Of a stretch of DNA of 14,843 bases, positions 1 through 6,691 are shown piece after piece. The translations under genes and the position numbers were made by a program. Within the stretch, counting starts at the first letter, position 1. Each line of letters begins with the position of its first letter. Location of the stretch: positions 1 to 14,843 of the forward strand of contig JAPYVG010000039.1 of assembly GCA_028277025.1 (NCBI GenBank). The letters run 5' to 3'. This stretch comes from Sulfolobaceae archaeon. GTDB taxonomy: Archaea > Thermoproteota > Thermoprotei_A > Sulfolobales > Sulfolobaceae. Below the pieces are notes generated by a model. It searched no databases and was not told the origin of the DNA. It saw only the letters and a list, made by a program, of their open reading frames with translations.

Positions 1-182
1 TCGAGAGGTGGTTCGCAACCTATTTCCTTATCTATAACATCCTTTACTGCCCGGTGTATTTGTTAGATAAGGGGGTGATAATAAATGTAAATATTTCAAA
101 TGAGTGAAAATGTTGTCCACACTCTCCTATTTTTTAATAAATTTTAACAGTAATTTTTAACTATTAACATTAAGAAAAGCTC
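1..182. other. Left-edge stretch with possible gene debris
   Basis: No complete gene is visible. On the minus strand, positions 62 to 2 are open and read protein-like (AVKDVIDKEIGCEPP), but a TAA at 65-63 precedes this and the frame has no ATG, GTG or TTG, so it is either a 5'-truncated fragment or chance. On the plus strand, positions 3-104 are open and end at TGA 105-107; this could be the tail of a gene lying to the left. The two readings are mutually exclusive and neither is recognised. Positions 130-180 are AT-rich and would be the promoter region of the broken gene that starts at 183. Confidence 0.25.
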
Positions 183-308
183 ATGAGACTTTGGTCAATT
201 CATCCAAAGTATCTTGACGCTCAAGGACTTTTAGGTTTATGGAGAGAAGGATTACTTGCTCAAAAAGTTCTCCTAGGTTCTATCCTTAGCATCTTAAACG
301 TGAAGTAA
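183..308 (+). pseudogene. Truncated pyrimidine-dimer DNA glycosylase (N-terminal ~30 codons)
   Basis: An ATG at 183 opens a 41-codon frame beginning MRLWSIHPKYLDAQGLLGLW and continuing REGLLAQKVL. This matches the start of the pyrimidine-dimer DNA glycosylase/endonuclease V family (PF03013), which cuts DNA at UV-induced cyclobutane dimers. Intact members continue with a K-T-x-G-Y-x-N-H-P-Q-L type stretch and are much longer. Here similarity stops at about residue 30-32 (position ~275), and the frame runs on only nine more codons to TAA. Those codons are antisense sequence of the neighbouring oxidase fragment. The gene is therefore a dead 5' remnant joined to foreign sequence. The family call rests on recognising the N-terminal motif, not on a search. 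Confidence 0.75.
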
Positions 309-556
309 ATAAATATAGCAAACTCTAATTGCTGTGCGAAACCGAATCATGCCATGAAGGGTTATGGAGGCATAATACTCTTGTGCTGTTAAAGGAAGGG
401 TTTGCATTGAACCTCCTGAATCCTTACCATCAAGGCGTCTATTATACCTAATGCACCCCATATTATGCTTAGCACTATCATTGCCATTGTTATGCTTGTT
501 ACCCAATCCTTGTCTAATTGAAGTATGGAGCTTATGAACGAAATTACGGACTTCAT
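272..556 (-). pseudogene. doxB: Frameshifted N-terminal remnant of heme-copper oxidase subunit I (DoxB-like)
   Basis: Three minus-strand frames carry successive pieces of one protein. Frame A starts at ATG 556 ([18 protein letters not shown]) and continues through a membrane helix to ...LMVRIQEVQ near 407. Frame B, 407-348, reads [19 protein letters not shown]. Frame C, 346-293, reads FGFAQQLEFAIFIYFTFK and then MLRIEPR down to about 272. The order, with a T-LHG motif (whose histidine is normally a low-spin heme ligand) followed by FGFAQQ, is that of a heme-copper oxidase subunit I. It most resembles the DoxB quinol oxidase subunit of Sulfolobales. Two frameshifts and loss of everything after about 95 residues make it non-functional. 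The DoxB assignment over SoxB or SoxM is from memory and less certain than the superfamily. Confidence 0.7.
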
Positions 557-566
557 GATTAACACT

Positions 567-582
567 ATTATACGTGTATAAT
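567..582. promoter_or_regulatory. Palindrome in the promoter of the oxidase remnant
   Basis: attatac-gt-gtataat is a perfect 7-bp inverted repeat with a 2-nt spacer. It lies 11-26 nt upstream of the remnant's ATG at 556, with a TATA-like run (minus strand TTTATAAATT) further upstream around 594-603. It may be a fossil operator or simply an AT-rich TATA element. Confidence 0.3.
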
Positions 583-693
583 AAAAGTTTCAATTTATAA
601 ATTTTCGGCGAAAATTGTAAATTATTGAAATTTAAAAATTTCTGAAATTAAAGAAAACCTATAAATTGAAATATCAGGGGAGAGAGAGTAGTA

Positions 694-945
694 GTGATGT
701 GGAAAATAAATGACAAAGGAAAGTTGAGCGCAAGGCAATCAAGCTGTAAGGTTGACGAATTAACAGAATTTATATTAGATCTTGTTAAGGACAAAAATCT
801 AGCAACTAAGATCTCTGAGGAATTGATGATAAAAGTACTTACAGAAAAGAAAGAGAGCGTCGAAGATTTCATGGAAAAATATAGTTCACTAGGGAGAGAA
901 GTACTTGAAAGAATTTTGGAAAAGGCAAGAGAACTACAGAGTTAG
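694..945 (+). CDS. Small helical protein, unknown function
   Basis: This 83-residue ORF is not recognised. It opens GTG-ATG-TGG, so the start may be GTG 694 or ATG 697; I favour ATG 697. A TATA-like element (tataaat, 660-666) lies about 27 nt before position 690, fitting a short leader, and a purine-rich aggggag at 676-682 could serve as a weak ribosome site. The protein is charged and predicted to be almost wholly helical (DELTEFILDLVKDK, then KISEELMIKVLTEKKES, then a C-terminal REVLERILEKAREL helix). It has no membrane segment and one cysteine (residue 19, or 18 from the ATG). It stands alone between the broken genes to its left and a convergent hydrolase gene. A small DNA-binding or adaptor protein is possible but unproven. 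Confidence 0.6.
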   Translation: MMWKINDKGKLSARQSSCKVDELTEFILDLVKDKNLATKISEELMIKVLTEKKESVEDFMEKYSSLGREVLERILEKARELQS

Positions 946-1096
946 TAAACTTACTTTATAACCCTAACACTCCACGATCAAATGTCAAGAATTTATCCAC
1001 TAAAAGTTACTCTTTTTGCTTGTGTAAGAAAGATTGGGTAAAAAAATAACGTCCTAATGGAAAAGTGAGTGAAGAAGTGTCGCGGAACTGAATTCC
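946..1096. other. Convergent intergenic gap with T-rich termination signal
   Basis: The 150 nt between two gene ends hold no ORF. A T-rich run (ctcttttt, about 1010-1018) could terminate the plus-strand gene, in the manner of poly-T archaeal terminators. Nothing else is seen. Confidence 0.3.
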
Positions 1097-1888
1097 TTAT
1101 AACCTAAAGGAGTAAACAATTCCTTTTTCGGTAACCTTTACCTCATTTGCAACCGAAATTAAAATACTTTTTACTGTCACAGAATTCAGCATGATATTAC
1201 TTATACTCTTATTATTAGAGAGTAAATAAGTAACCTCCTCAGCCGTCAACTCTCTTCCCGTGATCAAATCCTTTACCTTCTTAACTAAATTCTCAGCAAA
1301 CGATATGTTAAACATTAAGAGTTCTTCCATCTTCTTCTTGTTCGTATAAACCGGGCCGTGGGAGATAACAACGTTCTCGACCCCCTTAATTATTTCTTTC
1401 AAGGCATACATTGTCTCTAAAGCCTTCCAGAAGTCGGTGTAAAAAGGTACTCCGAACCCCTCAAGTACCTTTTGCCCGAAAAAGGAGTCCCCAGCGTAAA
1501 GTATCCCGTCAACAATATAGCCAGTATGCCCCGGGGTATGTCCAGGTAATTTTATCTCCTCTACTTCAGTATCAGACAATTCGCTTTTCAAGTCCTCCTT
1601 TATCAGATCGTAAGTGAAATACTTCTCCTCATTAGAGCTAAAACCGTAGATAGCCATTCTCCTACCTATCAGTGTTAAAGCCCAATAATCCTCCTTGGGC
1701 AAATACTTGACTTTAGCTTCCTTGAATAAACCAGCTATGTGATCGGCATGCCCATGGGTTGCCAATTGCTCTTCAGCCTGAACAGATAAGTTCGCGTTTT
1801 TACCCCCTAAATCTATTACTACCCTATTATCATAAATCAGCGTATTAGGACTGCCGGGTATCACTTCAACGTTTTTAGATAACTTCAA
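1097..1888 (-). CDS. MBL-fold metallohydrolase
   Basis: This 263-residue cytoplasmic protein has the metallo-beta-lactamase fold signatures in order: H-x-H-x-D-H at residues 45-50 (HGHADH), LPGHTPGH with ligand His121, AGDSFFG with bridging Asp134, and a final metal ligand His177 in ISHGP. These predict a dinuclear metal site, usually zinc. The family covers glyoxalase II-like thioesterases, lactonases and other hydrolases. Nothing here fixes the substrate, though the GHTPGHTGY form is typical of glyoxalase II-like members. The tail (~205-263) looks like a small winged-helix-like module (LTAEEVTYLLSNNKSISNIM), as in the C-terminal region of LACTB2-type proteins. Its start codon lies inside the end of the upstream minus-strand gene (14-nt overlap), so the two are probably co-transcribed and translationally coupled. 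Confidence 0.9.
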   Translation of the reverse strand: MKLSKNVEVIPGSPNTLIYDNRVVIDLGGKNANLSVQAEEQLATHGHADHIAGLFKEAKVKYLPKEDYWALTLIGRRMAIYGFSSNEEKYFTYDLIKEDLKSELSDTEVEEIKLPGHTPGHTGYIVDGILYAGDSFFGQKVLEGFGVPFYTDFWKALETMYALKEIIKGVENVVISHGPVYTNKKKMEELLMFNISFAENLVKKVKDLITGRELTAEEVTYLLSNNKSISNIMLNSVTVKSILISVANEVKVTEKGIVYSFRL

Positions 1889-2576
1889 TTTTCAAATCAC
1901 CTACTAATGGTTCTACCATCCTGTAAACCCTTAGGCTCTTCTCTAAATCCTCCCTTGAGGTAGTCAGTCTATGTGAATAAACCCTTATAATCCTCCTCAT
2001 CGTTTCGACAGTATAATAATCACTTGCTGAGGCGATAATTGCAGAGGCTTCCTCTGGTCTCTCATTAATTATCTTTATCCCCTCTTCATATGCCTTTAAA
2101 ACTTCCCTAGCGTTAACCCTTGAATAAATTACACATTGAGGGGATAAATAACCCAATTTCTCAAATTCCTCCTCCAATATATCTGCCAGTCTCACCTCAA
2201 TCCCTACTATTGCTATTCCCTCCCCTTTCTCAGCCGCCCTCAAAGCCTCTTCAGCAGTAGTGTTTATAACCTCCTTTTTCCCCGTAATCAGTGCATAAAG
2301 TCTTGCGTTATAATCTGCTAAAGTTCCCCTCCTTATAGTAAATACCTTGTCAGAACTCCTATTCCCCAAGATACTGTACATCTTAACGTAAACGCCAGCA
2401 ACTACCTTATAGTTTTTTAAGCCTATCTTCGCCACATTAGTTATAGAGTCTAGAACAACGTCACCGGGCTCATTCACCTTACAACTGTTCTTTAAGTCAA
2501 AATCATTTTTGTTAAAAACCTTTGAAACCAGTAGTGGAAATGAGACTGGGCCCGCAAAAGGAGCTGTAACTATCAT
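1875..2576 (-). CDS. DUF3834-like protein (solute-binding-protein-like fold)
   Basis: The open frame extends to 2705, but the protein most likely begins at ATG 2576 (MIVTAPFAGPVSFPLLV), giving 233 residues. The longer version would run through the promoter and first ~30 codons of the divergent gene at 2612, and its extra N-terminus is low-complexity antisense. MIVTAPFAGPVSFPL followed by mixed alpha/beta sequence resembles DUF3834, a family thought to be related to type-2 periplasmic solute-binding proteins. There is no signal peptide, so it would act inside the cell. The last third is helical (REVLKAYEEGIKIINERPEEASAII). It overlaps the MBL-fold gene by 14 nt, suggesting a shared function. 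The family name is from memory and no ligand can be inferred. Confidence 0.75.
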   Translation of the reverse strand: MIVTAPFAGPVSFPLLVSKVFNKNDFDLKNSCKVNEPGDVVLDSITNVAKIGLKNYKVVAGVYVKMYSILGNRSSDKVFTIRRGTLADYNARLYALITGKKEVINTTAEEALRAAEKGEGIAIVGIEVRLADILEEEFEKLGYLSPQCVIYSRVNAREVLKAYEEGIKIINERPEEASAIIASASDYYTVETMRRIIRVYSHRLTTSREDLEKSLRVYRMVEPLVGDLKIEVI

Positions 2577-2611
2577 AAATTTAATAAGCCTTTTTAAGGA
2601 TAAATATTTTA
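2577..2611. promoter_or_regulatory. Divergent promoter for the DUF3834-like and thioesterase genes
   Basis: Only 35 nt separate the two start codons. The plus-strand gene has a TATA-like cctttttaagg at about 2589-2599. The minus-strand gene has AAAATATTT around 2602-2610, close to 26 nt before its ATG at 2576. Both transcripts would be nearly leaderless. The overlap suggests competition for TBP/TFB binding. Confidence 0.45.
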
Positions 2612-2989
2612 ATGAAAATTGGAGAAAGTTTAGAAAAAGTCTATAAAGTCTTACCACAACATTCTGCTTCCGCAATATCGAGTGGAGCTGTATACGTGCT
2701 TTCAACCCCTATTATGATAGCCTTCATGGAGGACGTTTCATTTACACTTGCTCAAAAATATTTAGAAAAGGGAAAGACTACTGTAGGTTATCACGTAGAT
2801 GTTAAACATTTAGCCCCAGCACCAATAGGAAGTGAAGTTAGAGTAAGATCTACTTTAATAGAAGTTAACGGTAGGAGGCTAAAGTTTAAGGTAGAGGCAT
2901 ACTTTAAAGACGTTAAAATTGGAGAGGGCATACACGAAAGGGTTATAGTAGATGAGGAAGAGTTTATGAAGAAAGTACCTTCTCCTTAA
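2612..2989 (+). CDS. FlK-type hotdog thioesterase
   Basis: This 125-residue protein matches the fluoroacetyl-CoA thioesterase (FlK)-like branch of the hotdog superfamily, which hydrolyses acyl-CoA thioesters in the cytoplasm. STPIMIAFMED supplies Thr32 and Glu40, and TVGYHVDVKHLAPAPIG supplies His66. The spacing (8 and 26 residues) equals that of the FlK triad as I recall it (Thr42, Glu50, His76), so the active site seems complete. The C-terminal half is a beta-sheet pattern ending IGEGIHERVIVD. Most relatives are not fluoroacetate-specific, and the natural substrate here is unknown. The gene is divergent from the DUF3834-like gene, and its last 26 nt overlap the end of a convergent hydrolase gene. 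Confidence 0.9.
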   Translation: MKIGESLEKVYKVLPQHSASAISSGAVYVLSTPIMIAFMEDVSFTLAQKYLEKGKTTVGYHVDVKHLAPAPIGSEVRVRSTLIEVNGRRLKFKVEAYFKDVKIGEGIHERVIVDEEEFMKKVPSP

Positions 2990-3545
2990 CCCACTTAGTA
3001 ATCACATCCCATATTAATGAATACTGTTGGCCTATGGGAGAATGTCTCATGCCGGGGATAATGTGTAGTTCGCAATCCCCACCGTACTTCTTTATCTCCT
3101 CACACATTAAGACTGAGTGATCTTTTAACACGATTTCATCCTTCTCCCCGTGAATTAGCAATGCTTTGCGTATCATATTCGCGTATTTTAGAGGATAATA
3201 ATCAAACTCTTCCTCCGGGAGTTTAAGCAAGTCCTTATATATAGAGTGTTGAACTGTCCCCTCCGGAAACTTTGATAAATATTCTCTTTGTTTCCTCCTA
3301 TCTGAGGGAGCGGAAACGGCTATTACACTTTTTCCCTTTAAGGCACCTACTATTAACGCAATAAGCCCGCCTCTAGAGTGACCCGCAACCAAGTCGAAGT
3401 CGTATTTCATAGCCCTCTCTATCCCCTCCTTTACTTCATACTCAAAAGGAGGAGCCTCAACATCACCGAACTGTAACAAGGGTTTAATCAGCCATTGTAT
3501 CTTTTCTGGTGAAGAGTTTTTGCCGTGAAGTACTAGTGATTTCAC
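2964..3545 (-). CDS. Alpha/beta hydrolase (KANL3/Tex30- or dienelactone hydrolase-like)
   Basis: This 193-residue single-domain alpha/beta hydrolase begins MKSLVLHGKNSS (oxyanion-loop HG) and has the nucleophile elbow GHSRGG with Ser57. It has Asp136 in LIHGEKDEIV and the catalytic His168 in GMRHSP, so the Ser-Asp-His triad is complete. It lacks a cap domain and a signal peptide, so it should act in the cytosol as an esterase, thioesterase or similar; the substrate cannot be told. The start is GTG 3545, with a TATA-like CATAAAA (minus strand, 3566-3572) about 25 nt upstream, so the transcript is leaderless. Its 3' end overlaps the convergent thioesterase gene by 26 nt, and its promoter is shared with the divergent gene at 3579. 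Confidence 0.9.
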   Translation of the reverse strand: MKSLVLHGKNSSPEKIQWLIKPLLQFGDVEAPPFEYEVKEGIERAMKYDFDLVAGHSRGGLIALIVGALKGKSVIAVSAPSDRRKQREYLSKFPEGTVQHSIYKDLLKLPEEEFDYYPLKYANMIRKALLIHGEKDEIVLKDHSVLMCEEIKKYGGDCELHIIPGMRHSPIGQQYSLIWDVITKWVKEKVLSS

Positions 3546-3578
3546 AATTTTATAAACTATGCATCACTTTTATGATTT
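3546..3578. promoter_or_regulatory. Compact divergent leaderless promoter
   Basis: The 33 nt between GTG 3545 (-) and ATG 3579 (+) hold both promoters. For the plus strand, tttataaac at about 3548-3556 is centred 26-27 nt before the ATG. For the minus strand, CATAAAA lies at 3572-3566. Neither start has a Shine-Dalgarno site. Confidence 0.55.
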
Positions 3579-4211
3579 ATGATATCGCTTATAGTTTCTG
3601 AAGAAAACCCTACACTTCCTAGAGACGTTGAAATACTCTATAAAGGTAAGTTTAAGGTATTTACGATGAAGTATTACCCCGGCCATGGAATTAGGAAGGA
3701 TGAGCAAGAGAGGATGTATAAGGAGTTAATGAAGATTAAAGAGAGGGTGGAAAAGGATGATGTGATATTTTACGCAAGGTCTTACGGCGTGTTTTATAAG
3801 AACCAATGGGAGAGGATGAAAAAGTTCTTCTCAAAGCCAACAATTATAGCAACTGAAGCAATAATAACAAGACTCAGGGAGTTAAACGCTAAGAAAATCT
3901 TCCTAATAACCCCTTATAATCAGAGAAGGCATGATTATGAAATTAAGTGGTTAAGGGACTTCGGTTTTGAGGTCATCGGCTCAATTGCGTTGGGTAGAAC
4001 TGGGGGGCAAATGATAGCTTCAACCCCCCATTCCTTAATACTTGACGCCGTTAAAGTAGCTCACCAATCAGTGGCTGATGCCATTTACGTCGCTTGTACC
4101 ATTCTTTCTACTCTTCCAATACTTAAGGAAATGGAAGGCAGACTTCCCGTTGTTACAGCTTCGGGTGCTATGTTTGAAATCGCAAGGGAAAAGAAGTTGA
4201 TCGATTTCTAA
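3579..4211 (+). CDS. Asp/Glu racemase superfamily enzyme (one-Cys, AMDase/maleate isomerase-like)
   Basis: This 210-residue protein has the two-lobed architecture of the Asp/Glu racemase superfamily: an N-terminal strand region, then [28 protein letters not shown], a second Rossmann-like lobe with GFEVIG, and [13 protein letters not shown] carrying Cys173. Racemases and maleate cis-trans isomerases use two cysteines. At the place of the first, this sequence has FYARSYGVF and no cysteine, whereas Cys173 is the only cysteine in the protein. That single C-terminal cysteine recalls bacterial arylmalonate decarboxylase, so a decarboxylase or isomerase of a small dicarboxylate is as likely as a racemase. 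The ATG is leaderless, with a TATA box about 26 nt upstream. The last 144 nt, including the Cys173 codon, are overlapped by an antisense gene. Confidence 0.8.
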   Translation: MISLIVSEENPTLPRDVEILYKGKFKVFTMKYYPGHGIRKDEQERMYKELMKIKERVEKDDVIFYARSYGVFYKNQWERMKKFFSKPTIIATEAIITRLRELNAKKIFLITPYNQRRHDYEIKWLRDFGFEVIGSIALGRTGGQMIASTPHSLILDAVKVAHQSVADAIYVACTILSTLPILKEMEGRLPVVTASGAMFEIAREKKLIDF

Positions 4212-4961
4212 TAAAATCATTAGTAAATCCCTGGCCCACAGGGTGAAAACTCTCTCCTTTTCAATATTAGTAAAGCCGTAGGGGTGCAAAACTCTAGATA
4301 GGTTTGCGTAAATTTTTAACAGATGGTTAGGGTTCTTGCCAACTGTCTCACAAGCAAGTGAAATTAAAGCACTAGCCTTGGGCATTGCCAGAGTGAAATA
4401 TTTAGCCTCCTTCCCACAATATTTGCACTTTATATCCTCTCTAACCTTCTTCCTCTTCACTCCCAGCTCTCTATAAAGTTCGTTAATCGACATAGAATAC
4501 ATTTCCCATTTTAAGTGCTTTTCACATACCGGTCTACCAGCGAAGTAAATAGTAATCCCATTAACCTCCCTCTCTCCAGTAAACTTCCTAATCCTCGTTA
4601 GAGCCTCTCCGCCAGACCTTATAATAAAACCTTCATCGACCAACTTATGCCAATCCCTACTTTTCAAAGCCTTAAGGTAAGCATCTGTAGTATGTGATAT
4701 AAATACCGAAAGCGAAGCTCTCTCTATCAAGAACCTGTTATTTTCCTCGGCAGAGTGGAAGAAACCGAGGACAGCGTTCTTATAACCAGCCCTCATCGCG
4801 AATACCATGTCCTCCCCGAAAAGTACCCCTTTTAACCTCTCTTCCTCATCTTTTATAACCCTCTTTATTAGGTTTCGGAACTTCATATCGGCCTTCGGGG
4901 CTTTCTCTACTACTTCTAAAGTCCCTGCCGTAGTCTTCAGAAACTTAATGATATCCTTCAC
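4068..4961 (-). CDS. Unknown protein with CxxH...CxxC putative zinc site
   Basis: This 297-residue protein is not recognised. The N-terminal half is helical and basic ([19 protein letters not shown]). The middle has [41 protein letters not shown], and a likely zinc-binding unit is formed by C146-x2-H149 and C179-x2-C182. The start is GTG 4961, preceded by TTTTATATAC (minus strand, centred ~4985), which fits a leaderless promoter. Residues 251-297 lie wholly antisense to the last 48 codons of the racemase-like gene, which encode that enzyme's catalytic Cys and so are constrained. This tail ([19 protein letters not shown]) is compositionally unlike the rest and probably reflects loss of an earlier stop codon. 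The ORF body is well supported, the function is not. Confidence 0.7.
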   Translation of the reverse strand: MKDIIKFLKTTAGTLEVVEKAPKADMKFRNLIKRVIKDEEERLKGVLFGEDMVFAMRAGYKNAVLGFFHSAEENNRFLIERASLSVFISHTTDAYLKALKSRDWHKLVDEGFIIRSGGEALTRIRKFTGEREVNGITIYFAGRPVCEKHLKWEMYSMSINELYRELGVKRKKVREDIKCKYCGKEAKYFTLAMPKASALISLACETVGKNPNHLLKIYANLSRVLHPYGFTNIEKERVFTLWARDLLMILLEIDQLLFPCDFKHSTRSCNNGKSAFHFLKYWKSRKNGTSDVNGISH

Positions 4962-4997
4962 AATAACGATTTAAGCATAACGTATATAAAACAATTT
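4962..4997. promoter_or_regulatory. Divergent promoter with interleaved TATA boxes
   Basis: For the minus-strand gene (GTG 4961) the TATA box is TTTTATATAC, centred near 4985. For the plus-strand gene (ATG 4998) it is gatttaagc at about 4968-4976. Each is roughly 24-26 nt before its start codon, so both transcripts should be leaderless, and each box lies in the leader-side half of the other promoter. Confidence 0.55.
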
Positions 4998-5681
4998 ATG
5001 AAGGAAAAGTTCTTATGCATAGCTCATAGAGGCGCGTCATTTTACGAACCCGAAAACACCTTGAGAGCTTTTAAAAGGGCTATAGAAATGGGTTGTGACG
5101 GGATAGAGTTAGATGTTAGGCGGAGTAAGGACGGTAAGGTCGTCGTAATTCACGATGAATCAGTTGATAGGACTACAAACGGTAAAGGTAAGGTGAGTGA
5201 AATGACTTTAGAAGAATTAAAGAAGCTGGATGCTGGCAAAGGAGAAAAAATACCTCTTCTAGAGGAGGTTCTACAGCAAATTAATAGTCCTCTTTACTTT
5301 GTAGAAATCAAAGAGCAAGGTTATGAAAGTGAGGTAGTTAACGTAGTGAAGAGTTTAGGAAAAATGGATGAAGTGGTTTTCATATCTTCCAACCAAGAGT
5401 CGTTAAAAAGGGTTAACGAGAGCGGTGGAAAACATTTAGGTTTGATACTCACTTCAGCAACTAAGGCTAAGTTAGAATACGCTCTCCCCCACTTCTCTCT
5501 TGTTAATAGGATTATACTCTCGCAGTTTAAGGGCTCTAAAGTCATTCCATGGGTAATAAACGATATAGAGACTTTAGAGAGGATGATAGGGTTAGGAGTT
5601 GATGGTATTGTCACGGATAAGCCAGATTTAATGAAACAATTAAAAAGAATTATTAAGAAAACTCATTTAAGTCAGATTTAA
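4998..5681 (+). CDS. ugpQ: Glycerophosphodiester phosphodiesterase
   Basis: This 227-residue GDPD-family TIM-barrel enzyme hydrolyses glycerophosphodiesters to glycerol-3-phosphate and an alcohol. The motifs are clear: IAHRGA (His10, Arg11), EPENT (Glu19, Asn20), GIELDV (metal ligands Glu37 and Asp39), VIHDESVDRTTNGKG (His52), FVEIKEQ (Glu103, Lys105), and the C-terminal VDGIVTDKPDLM. There is no signal peptide, so it is cytoplasmic like bacterial UgpQ. Its length is typical of the compact family. In an archaeon with ether lipids the substrate is probably the glycerol-phosphate headgroup of lipid breakdown products or an imported diester; that is inference. The start is leaderless. The next gene begins 24 nt downstream on the same strand and may be co-transcribed. 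Confidence 0.93.
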   Translation: MKEKFLCIAHRGASFYEPENTLRAFKRAIEMGCDGIELDVRRSKDGKVVVIHDESVDRTTNGKGKVSEMTLEELKKLDAGKGEKIPLLEEVLQQINSPLYFVEIKEQGYESEVVNVVKSLGKMDEVVFISSNQESLKRVNESGGKHLGLILTSATKAKLEYALPHFSLVNRIILSQFKGSKVIPWVINDIETLERMIGLGVDGIVTDKPDLMKQLKRIIKKTHLSQI

Positions 5682-5705
5682 AATTCCATAAGCAGATTTT
5701 AACGC

Positions 5706-6689
5706 GTGGGATTATTTCGTAGGAAAACACCAGAAGGTGTAGATAGTAAGAAATCCCAACAAGTAAAAATACTGTTCACGAGCGATATACACGGCTCTGA
5801 CATTATATTTAAGAAGTTCCTCAATGCGGGCTTGCAGTTCAAAGTTGACGCGTTCATTATCGGTGGAGATTTAGCTGGAAAGGCTTTATATGCAATAATC
5901 GATTTAGGGAATGGAAGGTATAAGTTTGAAAACCAAGAGTTCGGTAAAGAAGGTTTAGAAATGGTTAAGGAAGAAATAAGGAGGAGGGGAGAATATTATA
6001 CAATAGTGTCACCACAAGAATACGAGGAAATGCAAACTAACAAAAAGTTAGTAGACGAGAAGTTTAAGGAAGCCATGATAAATGTGGTGAGGGGGTGGAT
6101 TAAAGTTGCCGAGGAGAAATTGAAAGATGTTAAAACCCCGATTTACGTTAATCTGGGCAACGATGACCCAGAGTTCCTATTCGACGTCCTAACAGAAAGT
6201 GAAATAATGCGTAAGTGTGAAGGAGAGGTAATCCAAATAGGAGACCATGAGATGGTATCTTACGGTTATGTAAACCCTACTCCCTGGCATACCCCTAGAG
6301 AGCAAGATGAGGAAACTCTTTACAAAAACCTTAAAGAGATAGTTGAGAAAGTAACTGACCAGAGCAAGGCTATATACAATTTCCACGCCCCACCTTACAA
6401 CACACACTTAGATAACGCACCACTACTTGATAAAGACTTAAAGCCCGTAGTCAAGGGCGGTGAAATAGTTTTTACCCACGTGGGCTCGGTTAGTGTTAGG
6501 AGAATAATTGAGGAGTACCAGCCACTCGTGGGGCTTCACGGACATATTCACGAGTCTAAAGGTTTTGACAAGATAGGTAGGACTATGGTCTTTAATCCAG
6601 GTAGTGAGTACAGTGAGGGTATACTCCATTCCCTATATCTCGTCCTAGAAGGGGATAAGGTAAAAACTTACATGTTTAGGCAAGGCTAA
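5706..6689 (+). CDS. Calcineurin-like metallophosphoesterase
   Basis: This 327-residue protein has the full metallophosphoesterase signature: FTSDIHG (Asp27, His29), IIGGDL (Asp55), LGNDD (Asn152, Asp153), NFHAPP (His227), LHGHIHES (His280, His282) and [10 protein letters not shown]. These form a dinuclear metal site for phosphomono- or diester hydrolysis. An insertion at about 62-145, with a predicted helical stretch ([32 protein letters not shown]), is longer than in minimal YfcE-type enzymes and may set specificity. The start is GTG 5706 followed by a basic N-terminus (GLFRRK). No signal peptide or membrane helix is seen. It follows the glycerophosphodiesterase gene by 24 nt, so both may act in phosphoester turnover, which is inference. 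Its stop is only 2 nt from the end of the convergent gene. Confidence 0.9.
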   Translation: MGLFRRKTPEGVDSKKSQQVKILFTSDIHGSDIIFKKFLNAGLQFKVDAFIIGGDLAGKALYAIIDLGNGRYKFENQEFGKEGLEMVKEEIRRRGEYYTIVSPQEYEEMQTNKKLVDEKFKEAMINVVRGWIKVAEEKLKDVKTPIYVNLGNDDPEFLFDVLTESEIMRKCEGEVIQIGDHEMVSYGYVNPTPWHTPREQDEETLYKNLKEIVEKVTDQSKAIYNFHAPPYNTHLDNAPLLDKDLKPVVKGGEIVFTHVGSVSVRRIIEEYQPLVGLHGHIHESKGFDKIGRTMVFNPGSEYSEGILHSLYLVLEGDKVKTYMFRQG

Positions 6690-6691
6690 AG

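Noticed and set aside
11..21. T-arm-like ggttcgcaacc as part of a tRNA
   Set aside because: No matching acceptor, D or anticodon arms are found around it and the loop is too short.
294..593. A 99-codon minus-strand ORF spanning the oxidase remnant
   Set aside because: Only its middle part is in the oxidase frame; the ends are out-of-frame readings of the same remnant, so it is not a real intact gene.
2577..2705. N-terminal 43-residue extension of the DUF3834-like ORF
   Set aside because: It crosses the divergent promoter and the first codons of the thioesterase gene, and the family-like sequence starts at the internal ATG 2576.
5321..5614. Minus-strand ORF antisense to the glycerophosphodiesterase gene
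   Set aside because: The plus-strand gene has all catalytic motifs of its family; the antisense frame has no motif or promoter.
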